From: Epiperipatus broadwayi
Lineage: Eukaryota; Onychophora; Udeonychophora; Euonychophora; Peripatidae
Assembly: GCA_028023455.1 (NCBI GenBank)
Contig: JAQFVV010012477.1
Span: forward strand, 308,001-372,000
Length of the DNA stretch: 64,000 bases
Reading direction: 5' to 3'
Part shown: positions 24,732-38,690 of the stretch, in pieces
Numbering within the stretch: position 1 is the first letter of the stretch
How the letters are laid out: each line of letters starts with the position of its first letter
Notes under the pieces: generated by a model
Told to the model about the DNA's origin: nothing
Databases searched by the model: none
Seen by the model: only the letters and a program-made list of their open reading frames with translations
Translations under genes and position numbers: made by a program

Positions 24732-25584
24732 ATATATAGTCACAGGTATAGAATAAGCCTGTGTTTCAGTTTTTACATTATGTTTGGAAATAAAAAATTA
24801 AATGTTTATTTTTTATTTTATTTAGATCTCCTATTTTTAAATAGATTGGTAAATAATATTTTATTTAGAATAAATCAAAATATTGAACATCAATCATAGT
24901 ATTTATTATGTTGAGACAAAAAGTAGTCTGCTATTTTTTTACAATAAAATTTTAAATAAAAATTATCTAAATTTGTAAAAATTAAATGTTATCAAATTAG
25001 TGTACATCTCAACTGTGTAATCAGGAGTTAATATTTTATTATATATATAATCTGATTTACAAAAAGCAAACACACACACTATATATACATGCACATATAT
25101 ATATATAATATTAAACTTGTATATGTACCACTATCTGTAAAATTACTAAACACACGTACCACCTTTATATTGTAAACTATAAAGAAGCGAATGTACTCAG
25201 ATTGCTATCCATAATAACAATTTAGATTGAAATAATATTTTTGATAGAGGTATATATAACATTATTAATTATGAAATAATAATTAAGTACAATTTATATT
25301 TTGCTTCATTAATTACAATTTTGTAAATTAAAAATGTATATTATATCAGGAATAAATATTTTTAGCAGTCCAAAATTTCAACATAAAGTTTAATACGGCT
25401 AAAAATAAGAAGAGTAGATAAGTATTTAGATTTATTGAATTCTTATAGTTTTATTTATAGAAGTGATGCAGTTATTTGTTTTATACCTAGATGAATTTTG
25501 GTCAACAATATATATATAATAAAGCAAGTCATATATTGCATGATTTGTTTTAAGCTTGTATTACAAATATGTAATATAGTGAGT
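24732..25584. other. No gene seen
   Basis: A+T-rich with short AT and CA tracts (for example 25066-25110). The frame at 24708-24899 begins inside the palindrome and is not considered a gene. Confidence 0.55.
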
Positions 25585-25790
25585 GTACCAATAAGTGCAG
25601 CAAGAGAAAACATTTAAAATCTTTATCGAAAATTATCCCTATCATCAGACTGATCAGTTTTGAGCTTTTGGCTCTTCTCAATGAGAAGCTAGAACATTTA
25701 GACACTAGATCTAAAATACCAACTCAAAAGCCAGCACTTATCTAATATACAATTATTAAATAGAAAATCTGATAATTTTAGATATGTCAA
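25585..25790 (+). repeat. Decayed single arm of the 47.6-48.2 kb palindrome family
   Basis: Shared landmarks with the left arm at 47.6 kb are GAGAAAACATTTAAAATCT, AGACACTAGATCTAAAATAC and AAGCCAGCACTTA, in the same order and spacing. No opposite arm was found here. Confidence 0.7.
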
Positions 25791-26021
25791 TGCTGTATTG
25801 CAAATTGAAAAATAAATAAATAAATAAAACAAGCTATGCTAATATACAAATACAAACATGATTTAATTAAAAGGCAGGTAGCAAATATTAAGATTACAGA
25901 ATTGTGGGAAAGGTAGCATTTCAAAGTGTTAGTTGACAAAGACTACAAGGATAGTCAAAAGCACTCTTAAGTGGATAAAATTTTTAAAATATATCTGATT
26001 ACTGTATTTATAAATATTCAA

Positions 26022-26280
<259 letters not shown>

Positions 26281-28600
26281 TACCAAATCAAAAATGCATG
26301 TCCATCCAACAAGATTTAAAATCTAAGCAAAAGTACCCCAAATCCAATCATGTGTGAGATACACAGGTCAGGAGCAATCATGAATTCTAACCTATTTGTC
26401 CATTCCCCAAATCTATAACATTATGAACAACACCTATGGTGATACCACATAAATCCATTACATCCTGGCCTGGTGCTACAACATTTTATATGAGACTCAA
26501 CTGGTGATGATGATGAGAGATTGAGTGAACCAAAGATATTAAGTTATGAGTATACTTAAATATAAATATTAATAATGAGATTCGAACAACTGGATTAAGT
26601 TTAAAATATAAATATTTATTTTGAACATAATTGATAATGAGTTTAGATATATAATTGACTCTATGCTTATAAAACTTATAAACATTAAAGAATATTATTA
26701 AGATTATGTTGATTTTGACAAATATTAAGTTAGTGCGGTGGTTACAAGAGATAGATTTATCGGAGTGGTTTGGTGTCTATTTATACATAAAAATACATTT
26801 ATCAAGATATAATCAAGTTTCACTGATTAACGATTTCAATACATAAGTTTCTTTTATTCAGATATTCGATTTATAATAATAACAATGAGGATACATTTTG
26901 ATCGGCAGCATACAACATTATTTCTTTTACATTTTCAACATTTAATGATGGGATATAGTGAAAACTCAATATTTGCAGGAAAGGTTTATTTCAGTAAAGA
27001 GGGAGGGCAGCTTCATGAGAAGTTGGGTTTAAATGCCAACAAATAAAGAGAAAACAAAACGTTTTATTACCACATATCATTACGATTTACTTTGCTAAAC
27101 AGGCTGGAAACTAATGGTAAGAAATGGCAGTGCTAGCATAATATCAGCGAGAGGAAATGGCACATTTGGCCAGGATAAGGTCATTCTCCAATTTTATATA
27201 ATCATGGTACATGCCAGCTTCATGCTAAAGTGGTACAGGAAGAAAAGGTTGGTAGGAAGATTCCATGGCGCATCTATACATTGCTTCATCTACTCTAACC
27301 TGTATGATATAGAAGTAAATGTAGACTTCTTTTATGATGAGAATATGAAAGATGAGGCTTTGAATCCCTGGAGTGAGGTACAGGCAATTCAAAGCAGTAT
27401 ATAATATATATACTTGGAGGAGAAGAATGACTAGCAAAATGATCATGACTCCCTGGAGTGAGGTACAGGTGAATCAGATCAAAACCATATGCGGCTTATA
27501 AATAATTGGATATATGCTAGCAACGCTATCATAATAATATAAAATCAATAAATTTAACTATTAAAGAAAAGCCTTAAATGGTTTAATAAATACGTAATGA
27601 CATGCTATGATAATGACCTACTTAATCTAAAGTCATTGATTATAAATTAACTAACATTAATGAAGCTTGCAGTGCTCCCCCTTCCTGAATCAGTATTTTA
27701 ATATAGGAAATAAAAAACTAAAGTGGTGCAAATTACAAACTAAATTTAAGTTGCCAGTCTTTGTGGTGATGATGATCAATAAGAAAATTTATAAAACTAA
27801 TGGACAATAGCCACCCCGAATTGCAAAAATATTTATACATTTTGTATAAATTTACGATAAAAAATATAGATCAAAAATATTCCTTTAAAGTATAACCCAA
27901 TCTTACAAAGTATTTAGAATAATTAATAAGAACTCATTAATTCCCCACCCCTTCTCTTTTTAATAGAAGTTCATAAGATTAAGTTTTTAGTGGCATTTAT
28001 AAATAAAGTGAGAAAATATAAAAATATTATTAAATTTAAATCATAACCGCACTAACTGATAAAAATAATAAGAAGCATGAGTTGGATTACAGAATAATTA
28101 GGTAGCAAAGAATTGATATAAGAGGTTAACAAAACTTAAGAAACATTAAATATAACAAAATTATTAGTTTAAAAATTACATTACATATTTAAAATTGGAT
28201 AAGGTGGTTATACAGTCTTTTGGCTGGTTACCTCAGGATTCTTTGGAAGTACTGGCGAATCTTCTGTGGCAGGCAGCATTCTTTGGGGCTACATTACGGT
28301 TGGATGAAGATGGCAGATAGCAATTTGGCTCTCCAAAATTTTAAACAGATGTGAAGTCCCTTAGCAATGACTGACCAAACTCTAACATAATAGATTTCTA
28401 GCTCTATTTATATCACTTTTGGCCCCTCAGAGAATATTTATTCTAAACTAGATTTCCTGCTTCTAATGGATCTCTATTTTAGGAAAATATTTACTCTATT
28501 GTTAGTAAAGATTCAGTTTTAAGATAACTCTCTAAAATCAATTCAAATCAATTTCCTGTTTCGAAATGGATTTGACAAAACAATGTTGATAGCTAACTAA
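26281..28600. other. GC-richer patchwork of probable transposon remains; no clear ORF
   Basis: The base composition is less extreme than the flanks. Inverted 13-bp segments AGTTAGTGCGGTK (26728-26740) and AACCGCACTAACT (28045-28057) bracket about 1.3 kb and could be the ends of a DNA transposon. A 19-bp direct repeat CCCTGGAGTGAGGTACAGG occurs at about 27367 and 27451. The frame at 27114-27404 shows no known domain. The part at about 28200-28560 looks LTR-like in composition but has no partner in the window. Confidence 0.35.
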
Positions 28601-29222
28601 AATCCATTAGCTTTGTTTTAGTTTTTACTTTTTAATTTTAATTTACAATTTCCCTTTTTTTAAAATCATGAGACAAACTCCTCACCCCTTTAATTATTTT
28701 AGACAGTTATCTTGAATTTATATGTTGTTTTATGAAGAAAAAAATTATAACGTATTAAAATAATAGAAAAATACAATTTTAGAAGATACAAAATTACCTA
28801 ATATTTTTAATTACATATATACGCTCCTATGATATACAATTTACATCAACAAAAAAAAAAGAAATGGAGCATGATGACATGTGGACAGTGGTAGAAGCAT
28901 GAAACTCGACCTTGAACTAAGGTCGACTGTTTCTATATATATATACATTATAATAATATTTGAAAAGAATGCTTTACTTTGATTTTGTACACCTATAAAT
29001 ACAAATTGCAATGGTTTCTACTCTATATTATATTTAGTGTGATATTAAAAAAAGATCCTTCATTTGAATGCAATCCACCTGTCAGTTTTATTTTAACAAT
29101 TAGCCTGATGCAGTTGGATTTCATTAGCTACTGATCTAGGTATAGTTATTTCTAATTATAAATGAATAATTCTACATATTAAATAATTCCATCTGAAATG
29201 CTCTTTAAATATATATATATAT
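28601..29222. other. No gene seen; ~60-bp GC-richer patch
   Basis: Around 28865-28935 there is a short GC-richer patch with a CGACCTT/AAGGTCG hairpin. The rest is A+T-rich. Confidence 0.45.
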
Positions 29223-29402
29223 ATCATTAAATAGAGCTTTACCAATATCTCCTAACAAGCTTTTGTTTACATAAATGCCGAGAAAGATAGAATTCAAAAT
29301 CTCTAAGGTTATCAATGACAAAAATTTTGAATTCTATCTCTCTCAGCATTTATGTAAACAAAAGCTTGTTAGGAGCTATTGGTAAAGCTCCATCTAATGA
29401 TC
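29223..29402. repeat. MITE-like palindrome, ~78-bp arms
   Basis: The left arm (29223-29300) and the right arm (29324-29402) are reverse complements with few mismatches. Both contain AACAAGCTTTTGTTTACATA. The spacer of about 23 nt is noncoding. Confidence 0.88.
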
Positions 29403-31032
29403 ATAAAATGCAAGCTTAAAGCAAGTTATGAAATTTATAACTTGTTTTGATTATCATATATATATATATTGCAATGGTAAGTTGTGTTGGTAGGATAAAA
29501 ATTAAAGGAAAATATATGTAAATAATATTATTAAATGTAAAAAGAAGTCAACTGTGACAAATTGTAATTATAGACATATGTAAAATTACAATAACTAACT
29601 CAAATTACTTATGATATTTAGTCCAGGCATTTGATATTATTTAAAAATATTTTAATACACTGATTTATTCAGAATGCAGGTTACTTTTTCAAATGTGTTA
29701 TTTATCTCTAAATAGTTGTAAAAATATATAATTTGTTAAACATATTTTTTGTACTTACAGACAATAAGTATCATAGTATTTATCATCAACAAGATGTGAA
29801 AAATCTATGTTATGGGTTGTTGTTTTATAATTTTTCCTGTTATTATTTTTGGGTTCTATTCTGTATTAAACATAGCCTTCATACACATAACTAAACTAAT
29901 TAATCATAGAAAAATAACATATAATAAAGAATAGAAATGAAGATATACTATCCATATAAATAAAAATTTTGTTCAATCTTTGTTGTTACCAAGAAATTAT
30001 TAATTACTACTAATTGACAGTTCATGTGGCTAAACCAGTTTTTTCATTAAACCTATAATAGATAGATCTTCTTTCATTGAGATTAAAGGTAATTTCTATT
30101 TATGTAGTTATTATCTTCTGATTTCTATTCTTTATTATAATAGCAATCCATGGAAATACTTAATTTTATATATATATATATATATAAGATTGGTTAGGAA
30201 AATAATTATGTATTCATTAATGTAAATAAAATAATCAAAATATATAAATATGTGTGTGTGTAAATTAACTGACTTCAATGCATAAATTTGTCAGATATAT
30301 ATTTATCATCTGGTATTTTTAGTTTTAATTTTCTTCAATATTATCCATCAATAATCATGGAATTACTATTTATTAATTTCCAAATTTGGCAATATATTAA
30401 TGATGGTTCATGTTCAGCCACATAACATCTTAGATGTTAATTTTAGGACAAAAAAATCATTAACATCCCTTTGGATATAGCTTCTAAATCTTTTCATGCA
30501 AAAGATGAGCATGTTTTTTTTTCCAAAATCTTAAAATAAAAAATAAAATACTATATAAATTATACCTGTAATAAAATAAATTCCTTATAATTTTTTTTTT
30601 CCAAATTACATATATTTTAAATTTAGGCTTTTTAAATTGCATAATTAGATTTCTTACTAGTATTGCTTTAGTGAGGTGATATGTGCAGTTGTAATTATTA
30701 GAGTCTGTTGGCATCTGACTTCCTGATTTGTTATTAACAATTTCATATCAGGCAATGAAATAAGTAATTTAATAATATATAATTTAACACAATATATAAT
30801 GAACTATAAACATAATATGCAATAAAATTAAAATTTAATATGTTTAATATATACATTTTTCATCTCATTATCATCGGAAAATTCACAATTTTATTAACAG
30901 TATTTATCAATAAATTAGTATTTTTCCATGCTAATACTAATCTCTAAACTATATGTATGTTAGCACTGTAATGTCATATGACCATTTTGTTTACTCCTTT
31001 ATAGTATATAGGCCTATGAGGTTTAGAAAATA
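29403..31032. other. No gene seen
   Basis: A+T-rich with AT and TG tracts (30170-30185, 30252-30260). The minus-strand frame at 30714-30484 is simple in composition and unrecognised. Confidence 0.55.
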
Positions 31033-31395
31033 CATGAGCTTTGAACATTTAACCATCAGATTTTCAATGAAATGGATGGCTGAAGAGTTGTGGATTGAAG
31101 TAGTTTGAAGTCTGTCCATTAAAGTATGAAGATTGGCTATCTTAATATAGAGCTGAGCACTGATTGTATATACGTGTGTGGGAGATAATAATCTGGACCA
31201 ACTGATGATTGCTGGTTTAGCATGAAATACTTATATTGGTGATTATTTATCTTTTCAACAGGTGTATGATCAGCTGGGTCAGCAATATAAGATGGCATGG
31301 AGAGTTGAGTGTCATGTGAACATCTGAGTTTGATCCCTTATATATTACATTATATATGTGCATATGTGTGTAAGCCTGTACAGTGTATTAATTTA
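31033..31395 (+). mobile_element. Half copy of the tRNA-ended foldback family
   Basis: This is colinear with the right arm of the foldback at 44455-45295, sharing TGATGATTGCTGGTTTAGCAT, GGTGATTATTTATCTTTTCA and ATGGCATGGAGAG. Near its 3' end lies a box A-like TGATCAGCTGGG (about 31267) and a degenerate box B-like GAGTTTGATCCC (about 31324), as in a tRNA-derived SINE. No opposite arm is visible here. Confidence 0.75.
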
Positions 31396-32151
31396 CATAA
31401 TAAAGTTCAAAGTAACATGTTCAATTCTCTAGTCAAATTTCTGATCTTTGGGGTCTGACTTCCCAAACAAAAGTCTCATTTACTACATTTAACTACGACT
31501 TCAGATCACAATTTCCAGAAGATCATGAAGATACATAAAAAATACAACCTTTCTATGATGGTTTATATATACATACATTTTTTAGATTTTTTTCTAAAAG
31601 ATTTTTCCAATAGGGTAAATGCAAACATCTTATTCTGATTTATTAGATTTCATCAGCTTAATATAACTTCTGTAAATACAAATCTGCATCAGTTAAATTT
31701 TTTTGTTATCTTTAAATATTTCTTCTGAATAATAAATAATTTTTTTGTGGTTGTAAACTTATGTTCCCATTGCATTTGATTATAGATAATTCTCCAGTTA
31801 ATTAACATTTCTTTTAAAATAAGCTTAATTAATTCTAAATTATTATATTTTCATTGTTTTTAAATCCCTTAAAATATTAATCTTTCTTTGCTTCTAATTT
31901 TGTTTGCTAATAGCAATATTTTACATATCTTTATATTTATTAAATTATTAAATTTTTTCAAACTTTTTTTTGCTGATCAACTTATTTTTTTGAGCTGGGA
32001 AGTCCATATTAATCTGTATGATGAGGATCGCTTTCTTAAAATTGTTTTTTTCTTCTAATTTCTAGTTTGAATTATTTATCAATGTAATTGCAGTTTAATT
32101 TTAATAACTTATTTTATTCTTCAGTTTTGATTAGTAAACAAATGTGCCAGA
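31396..32151. other. No gene; possible poly(A) signal for the minus-strand exon
   Basis: On the minus strand an AATAAA lies around 32112-32119, some 35 bases past the stop of the candidate exon at 32152-32382. Nothing else is recognised. Confidence 0.35.
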
Positions 32152-32382
32152 TCATCTAGACAGGTTCATTTTGGGTATGATCAACACATACATTGACCAG
32201 CTCACAGTACGGTCCAATTTAAGTTTTGACAAGTCATCCACTTTTTGACCTTTACAAATGAGGAAAGTGATCGGGTGATCATTTCTGAAAGTTTTATCAC
32301 AAACGTAATTTTTTATTATTGCCATAGAAATATATGAAAAATCTTTTCCATTAATATTACCCTGCTTCTTTGATTGAAGAGA
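32152..32382 (-). CDS. Candidate terminal exon of an unidentified gene
   Basis: Read on the minus strand, a GC-richer block is open for 76 codons and ends in TGA at 32154-32152. It contains KNYVCDKTFRNDHPITFLIC and DDLSKLKLDRTVSWSMY, with amino-acid use far more protein-like than neighbouring frames. A CAG acceptor-like site (TCATTTGTCAG) precedes it at 32383-32385, and an AATAAA follows the stop. An internal ATG at 32325 would give a 57-residue ORF if unspliced. I do not recognise the protein. A transposon-derived fragment remains possible. Confidence 0.35.
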   Translation of the reverse strand, partial: SLQSKKQGNINGKDFSYISMAIIKNYVCDKTFRNDHPITFLICKGQKVDDLSKLKLDRTVSWSMYVLIIPKMNLSR

Positions 32383-34016
32383 CTGACAAATGAGATTTTT
32401 TTTCTTTTAAAACAGTTGGGAATTCAAGTTAGAACCAACCCATCAAAGAGAAAGTAATTGATTAACAAATATATTAAAATTGACACTAAATATATGGATA
32501 GTTTAATAACAGAATTTATAAAAATATATTTATGTTCGTTTGATGTTTTTTTTAATAAACAATATAAAGATTATGTATATATACAACATCTACATACCAT
32601 TTAACATGAATATAAATTGCATTTGCATTAACACTAATTGGAGGCCTTTTTGAATCCAATTAAGATAACATATAGAAAAAAAATCAAACTTTATGAATTA
32701 TTTATAGTATATAAAAAGAAAGTATTATTCATTGATTATGGAGAAAGTATAGCAAATAAACGACATTATTATTAAATTATATTTTATTACAACTATTTGT
32801 TGATAATTATTAGAACCTTTTGTGTGTATAAAAATACAAAAAATAATTTTCTTCACTGTAACTCTCTCTATTTTGTATTTGATACATATCTTTTTCTCTA
32901 GCTCTAATTATGCATGTGCTTACATATGTGTCCGTGGGGTATACCATGCAATATGGCATGCTAAGAATGTGATAAATGTATCATTTAGGCATAAGTGTAA
33001 TATAAATTACAGTATGTATTAATTTTAATATAATATTATATTTGTAAATATAAAATATTAAAAATTAATTTTTATAAATAAAATTTTTTCAATATATTTT
33101 TTAAAAGTTCTTTTAATATTCTACTTAACATAGCCACAGTAAATAAAAAAAAAACAAAGCAAAAATTATTCTAATCAAATATCAGACAATTTTGTAGTTA
33201 GTTATCAGAAGAATATGACATGATTAATTAAGCAAAGGGTATGTGTTTTGGTACAGTAGTAAATAGAACCTCATTAGTAAAATAGCTATTGTAAGCCAAA
33301 GCATAAATCTTTTCTTGATAGAAGTAAAAATAATAAAAGATAATTGTTGCACTGGCCATTAAAGATGCTCAGCCAACATTACTATTTAATTATATCAGTA
33401 GTCAGTCAAATATCACTGAATTACCTATGATAGACTAATCCCAGTTAGTGGGTGAGATTTATTAGCAGATTATTCAGACAAATAATGAAATGTAAAAGCA
33501 TGAAAAGAATCTGATGATGAAATAAACCAGCTTGAAAAATTCAAAACATTTATTTTAATAGTTAGAATAACAACTGTATTTCAGTACATAGATAATGTAA
33601 AGATTGCAAACAAATAAATATTATAAAAAGTAACTTGAAGAATTACAAAAGATAAAAGTTAGATTTGTAGGATCTAAAAATTGTTTCCTCTCATCTACTT
33701 GGAGCTAAAATGGTGAAAATCTTGGTATATGATCTACTTCTACAATGTCCACCAATTTTTTTTCAGACAAAATACTTTTTGGTTTATTTATATACTTTTA
33801 AATGTATGCGGTACATAATTAAAAAATAGAGGTTTTAACAATAGTTTATTAATGTTTTTCTTAAAAAACAACTATAAGCTAATTATTTAATTACTAATCA
33901 TTTTGCTTACTGAGATTGATTTAATTCTTTAATCACTTTAATTGTGATGTTTATTTCAAGTTAAACAGCACACTGGAAACGACTTTAAAAATATTGAAAT
34001 GTTTTATGATATAACT
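32383..34016. other. No gene seen
   Basis: A+T-rich sequence. The 66-codon frame at 32822-33022 is unrecognised and has no splice-site support. Confidence 0.5.
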
Positions 34017-34121
34017 TTTTTTTTTCTCATATGTCATAGCGTCAGTTAGGAAGGGAACCCACTAACCCAGGACAACTGCTTGTAAAGGAGCTGTTGCTGA
34101 CCTCTTGACTACCAATGCTTG
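34017..34121 (-). mobile_element. tRNA-derived SINE, second copy, with target-site duplication
   Basis: This is the same body as the element at 2912-3014. It shares CCTTTACAAGCAGTTGTCC, GGTTAGTGGGTTC and a TATGACATATGAGA-A(n) tail on the minus strand. The 11-bp ATGATATAACT flanks it at 34006-34016 and 34122-34132. The body differs from the first copy at several positions, including the acceptor-like stem, so the two inserted independently. Confidence 0.8.
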
Positions 34122-36054
34122 ATGATATAACTATTTTTAATGTTGTTTGATGACAAAAACTATATTATTTAAATCTGATTGCATATGTTGTAAATTGCTT
34201 CTAGTTAACATGGGAATCCTGTTAATGATCATGAAAAAAACATGGTTAAAATATGCAGTGGTTTTGTTTTTCTTTTTTTTTTTTTTTTTTTTTTGGAGAT
34301 TTTGAAAACTAAGAAAAAATATTCAAAGAATAAAAATACACTAAAGGATAGAATTTTAAAAATGGTAAAATATATAGCCTGCAGCAAAAAATAGGTACAA
34401 AATCATTCAGTTTAATTTCCATTTGTTTTGATAAATTTAGTGATTAAAATGTTGCAGCTTATTTAGATTTTATTTGTCCTTTTGTTGGAATATTATTAAG
34501 AAATTATTAATCAGTTTTATCATTATTAGTGACATCAATAAAAAGAATTGGATATTTTCATTGCAGTTATAAATACATTATTTTTATAGAGATACCTTTA
34601 TAAATTGTATTAGTAACAATTGACAGTGTCTACACTATTATCAGGGTTTGTCATTTTATTTACCAAATGTATTTGACATTCAATTGTGGCTTTTTACTAC
34701 ATTCTACATAAGTAGGTTTTGTGTGTCAAAGCTAATTTTAAAATACTGCAAAATATTATTAGATTTATAACAATATTTGGCAATTTTATATCTACCATAC
34801 ATTACATAGACAAAAAAGTTTCTAAAATTGATAAATGAGGTAAACATATCATTCAGTGATTTACTTATGGACAATAATATGTGATGGTTATGTCATGAAA
34901 AAGTTCTTCAAAAATGTGTTGAGTATTTATAGGAAAGTAGACTTTTGTTATTAATGAGAATATCTTTAAAAATACAAGTAATGATGTTTGTTTACTGATT
35001 TTTACTTTACTGAAATGTATTAAATATAATACACTCAAAGTATTAGTAAAGCAAGAAAGTGATTTCTATATTTGATTTAATCAATGCATCTGAAGCATTT
35101 TTTAAATTTATTTATTTCTTTTTGCAGATATAGATTCTTATAGAAAACCAAACCAAAATAAGTTGCTTCAAGAGTTTTCTACTGTAATTTGGTCAATGAT
35201 TAACAAATTTTAATATTTACCTGATCTGACAATTAAATAACATGAAAATATACTTTATATCCAGATACAACAGCAGCAAATAAACTTAATTTGAAAATTA
35301 TCAATGATTCAATTTAAATGATATAGAATTGCAAATAATTATTTTTATTTCAGTTGTAACGAAAGTTTTTTTTCTTACTTGAAAAATGACTTGAAATAAT
35401 TAAAAATAAATGAGTGGTGAATACTGAACAGAAAATATTAAAAACTTGGAATGCCATTAGAAATCAATAATTGTCTAAAAACATTAGCAACAACAGTATT
35501 ATCATTTTCATCCTCTATTTATACATGTGGATGATGATATCTACAAATTAATTTTATAAAAGACAGATTCAGAAATATTATCACTGATGAATCTAATTTG
35601 GAATGTGCACTAACATGATGTATTATTTAATGTGATAAAATATTATTAGCATATAAAACATTTAGTATCTAATATACAACATTGAAAGTCTCATTCAAAA
35701 ATGTATGTTTATGACAATGCATTTTTGTAAAATATAGCTAATTTTTAAAATTATCTCACTTAAATTCTGGATAATATTTTTCCTATTAATAATATGCTCA
35801 GGATTATCATTTATTTATTATATATTATATGCAAATTGTTGGCATGTGCACTACATTAGACTAATAGACTTAAGTTTAACTTTTTATGAAGAATATTATT
35901 TTTTCAATTGTTATGACTGTTGAACAACAAAAAATATTGGGTGTCATTTTAGTATGTACTCTTCACTATTTTGGACATCATAAAAAAACACCCTAAGCAT
36001 TACTGATACAACCAAGCAATAAATTATGTTAGAAAATACTCCAGATATTTTGCT
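34122..36054. other. No gene seen; long T tract
   Basis: A+T-rich with a T-rich tract at about 34264-34294. No coding, RNA or shared repeat feature recognised. Confidence 0.55.
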
Positions 36055-36357
36055 CATTTATCATCATCCATTATCAATCCACTGCAGGATGAAGGTCTCT
36101 CCAAGTTCAATCCACCTTGTCCAATCTTTAGCTTCTCTTCTCTACATCACTCCTGCACACTTTCTTATTTCATTCATCCATCTCACATGTAGTCTCTTTC
36201 TGGGTCTTTTACAATCTCTTGGAATCCAATTTAATATTTCAGTTGTCCATCTATTATCTCTTCTAGCAATATTTTCAATGAGGTCAGTAACACCTGTTTG
36301 TTCTCTTACCCATATACGGCATTTTCAATCTCTTCTTGTTACTCCCAACATGCCAGT
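36055..36357 (-). pseudogene. RTE-like LINE, C-terminal coding end, well preserved
   Basis: On the minus strand the frame reads TGVTDLIENIARRDNRWT, KRPRKRLHVRWMNEIRKCAG, then RREAKDWTRWIELGETFILQ followed by the typical WxDNG ending and stops. This is the conserved C-terminal tail of RTE-type LINE proteins (DNRW ... RPxxRWxDEIxxxAG ... WxxLGExxxxQWxDNG). Only one internal stop (after the AGVM stretch) is visible, so it is much younger than the other LINE pieces. Only the last ~300 bp is present, as expected for a 5'-truncated insertion. Confidence 0.8.
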
Positions 36358-36763
36358 ATAGACAAAAAATTACAACTTTCTTTTAAAAAATAGGAATTTT
36401 TGTAAAAAAATAATCTTAATCACATGACTAAAAACCCTCAAATTAACCAACTCTTGAAATTTAATATCAAACTAATTTGTAATTAGGAAATGATCAAAAA
36501 ATCACCCCAATCACATGACCAAATTATTCCAAAATTAAATATCAAAAATATTAGTAATTAAGAAATGACAAAAATTTTAGCATAATAAAAAATAAAATAA
36601 TACTAAAGTATTTTTGTCTTAAAATATGATACATCACAAAACAATTTTTAGTAAATATTAGTAATAAAAATGATTTAAAAATTAGTGTGGTTATGCATCT
36701 ACATTATCAAATGTAGCAAATATTAAAATTAAAACACAAAAGATATTTTATTAGTGTTTTGTT
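36358..36763. other. No gene seen
   Basis: A+T-rich with two loosely repeated phrases (AATCACATGAC..AAA near 36417 and 36511). Confidence 0.5.
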
Positions 36764-36902
36764 GAAGGTTTGTGTTGATGGTATTTCAGTTGTATTATAT
36801 ATTGGACTATTTCTGTTATCCAATATATGTATTGAATACCTTTAAAAAATTTTAACTTTAATTAAATATTCCAAATACATTTAACTGTCAGTAATAGTGA
36901 TA
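36764..36902 (-). repeat. Solo tail of the PLE lineage 1 terminal repeat
   Basis: It starts GAAGGTTTGTGTTGATGGT and continues through ATTGGACTATTT and a CATTTAACTGTCAGTAATA-like end. It is colinear with 59785-59925, the minus-strand end of the 60-kb PLE. No tRNA-like or hammerhead part remains. Confidence 0.75.
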
Positions 36903-38218
<1,316 letters not shown>

Positions 38219-38345
38219 ATAAATAGAGGAATTTTAACATACAATTTTCTATTTATATTTACGCTCTGCTTCATATCAAACAACTGATACACATAATCAT
38301 ACACATGTGAAAAAGATAACTAATTTTCAATTTATTCATTTTATG

Positions 38346-38690
38346 CAGAACCAGCACTCATCAGGTCAACTGGGGCATAATCTCCCAAACATATATACAA
38401 TCATTGCTTGGCTTATAGTAAAATAACAATTCCGTAAACTTTAATAGACATGCTTCAAAATTATCACCTTTTCAACAATTCAATGATCCATTTCATTAAA
38501 AGACCAATGATGGAATGATCAAATCCTTGGTGAATTCGATATTGTAGTCATATACATGTAGACATTATGTTCGAAGACTGAGAAGTTTGAAGCCTGCCTA
38601 TTAAAGTTTAATACATTGCTAACTTAATATAAGCCAAACACTGATTGTATATATATATTGGGGACAATTTATCTTATTTACAAGTATCAA
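38346..38690. mobile_element. Decayed foldback of the 44.5-kb family
   Basis: The minus-oriented left arm (about 38346-38530) and the plus-oriented right arm (about 38560-38690) match the same family. Landmarks are the AATCATTGCTTGGCTTATA and GAAGTTTGAAGCCTGCCTATTA stretches. The tRNA-like ends are lost on both sides. Confidence 0.65.

Noticed and set aside
24286-25580. Two similar phrases containing AGCTTGTATTAC (24.32 and 25.55 kb)
   Set aside because: Similarity is short and flanked by AT tracts; no element boundary could be defined.
27114-27446. Overlapping frames on both strands
   Set aside because: No recognised motif, no splice signals, and local 19-bp direct repeats indicate noncoding transposon remains.
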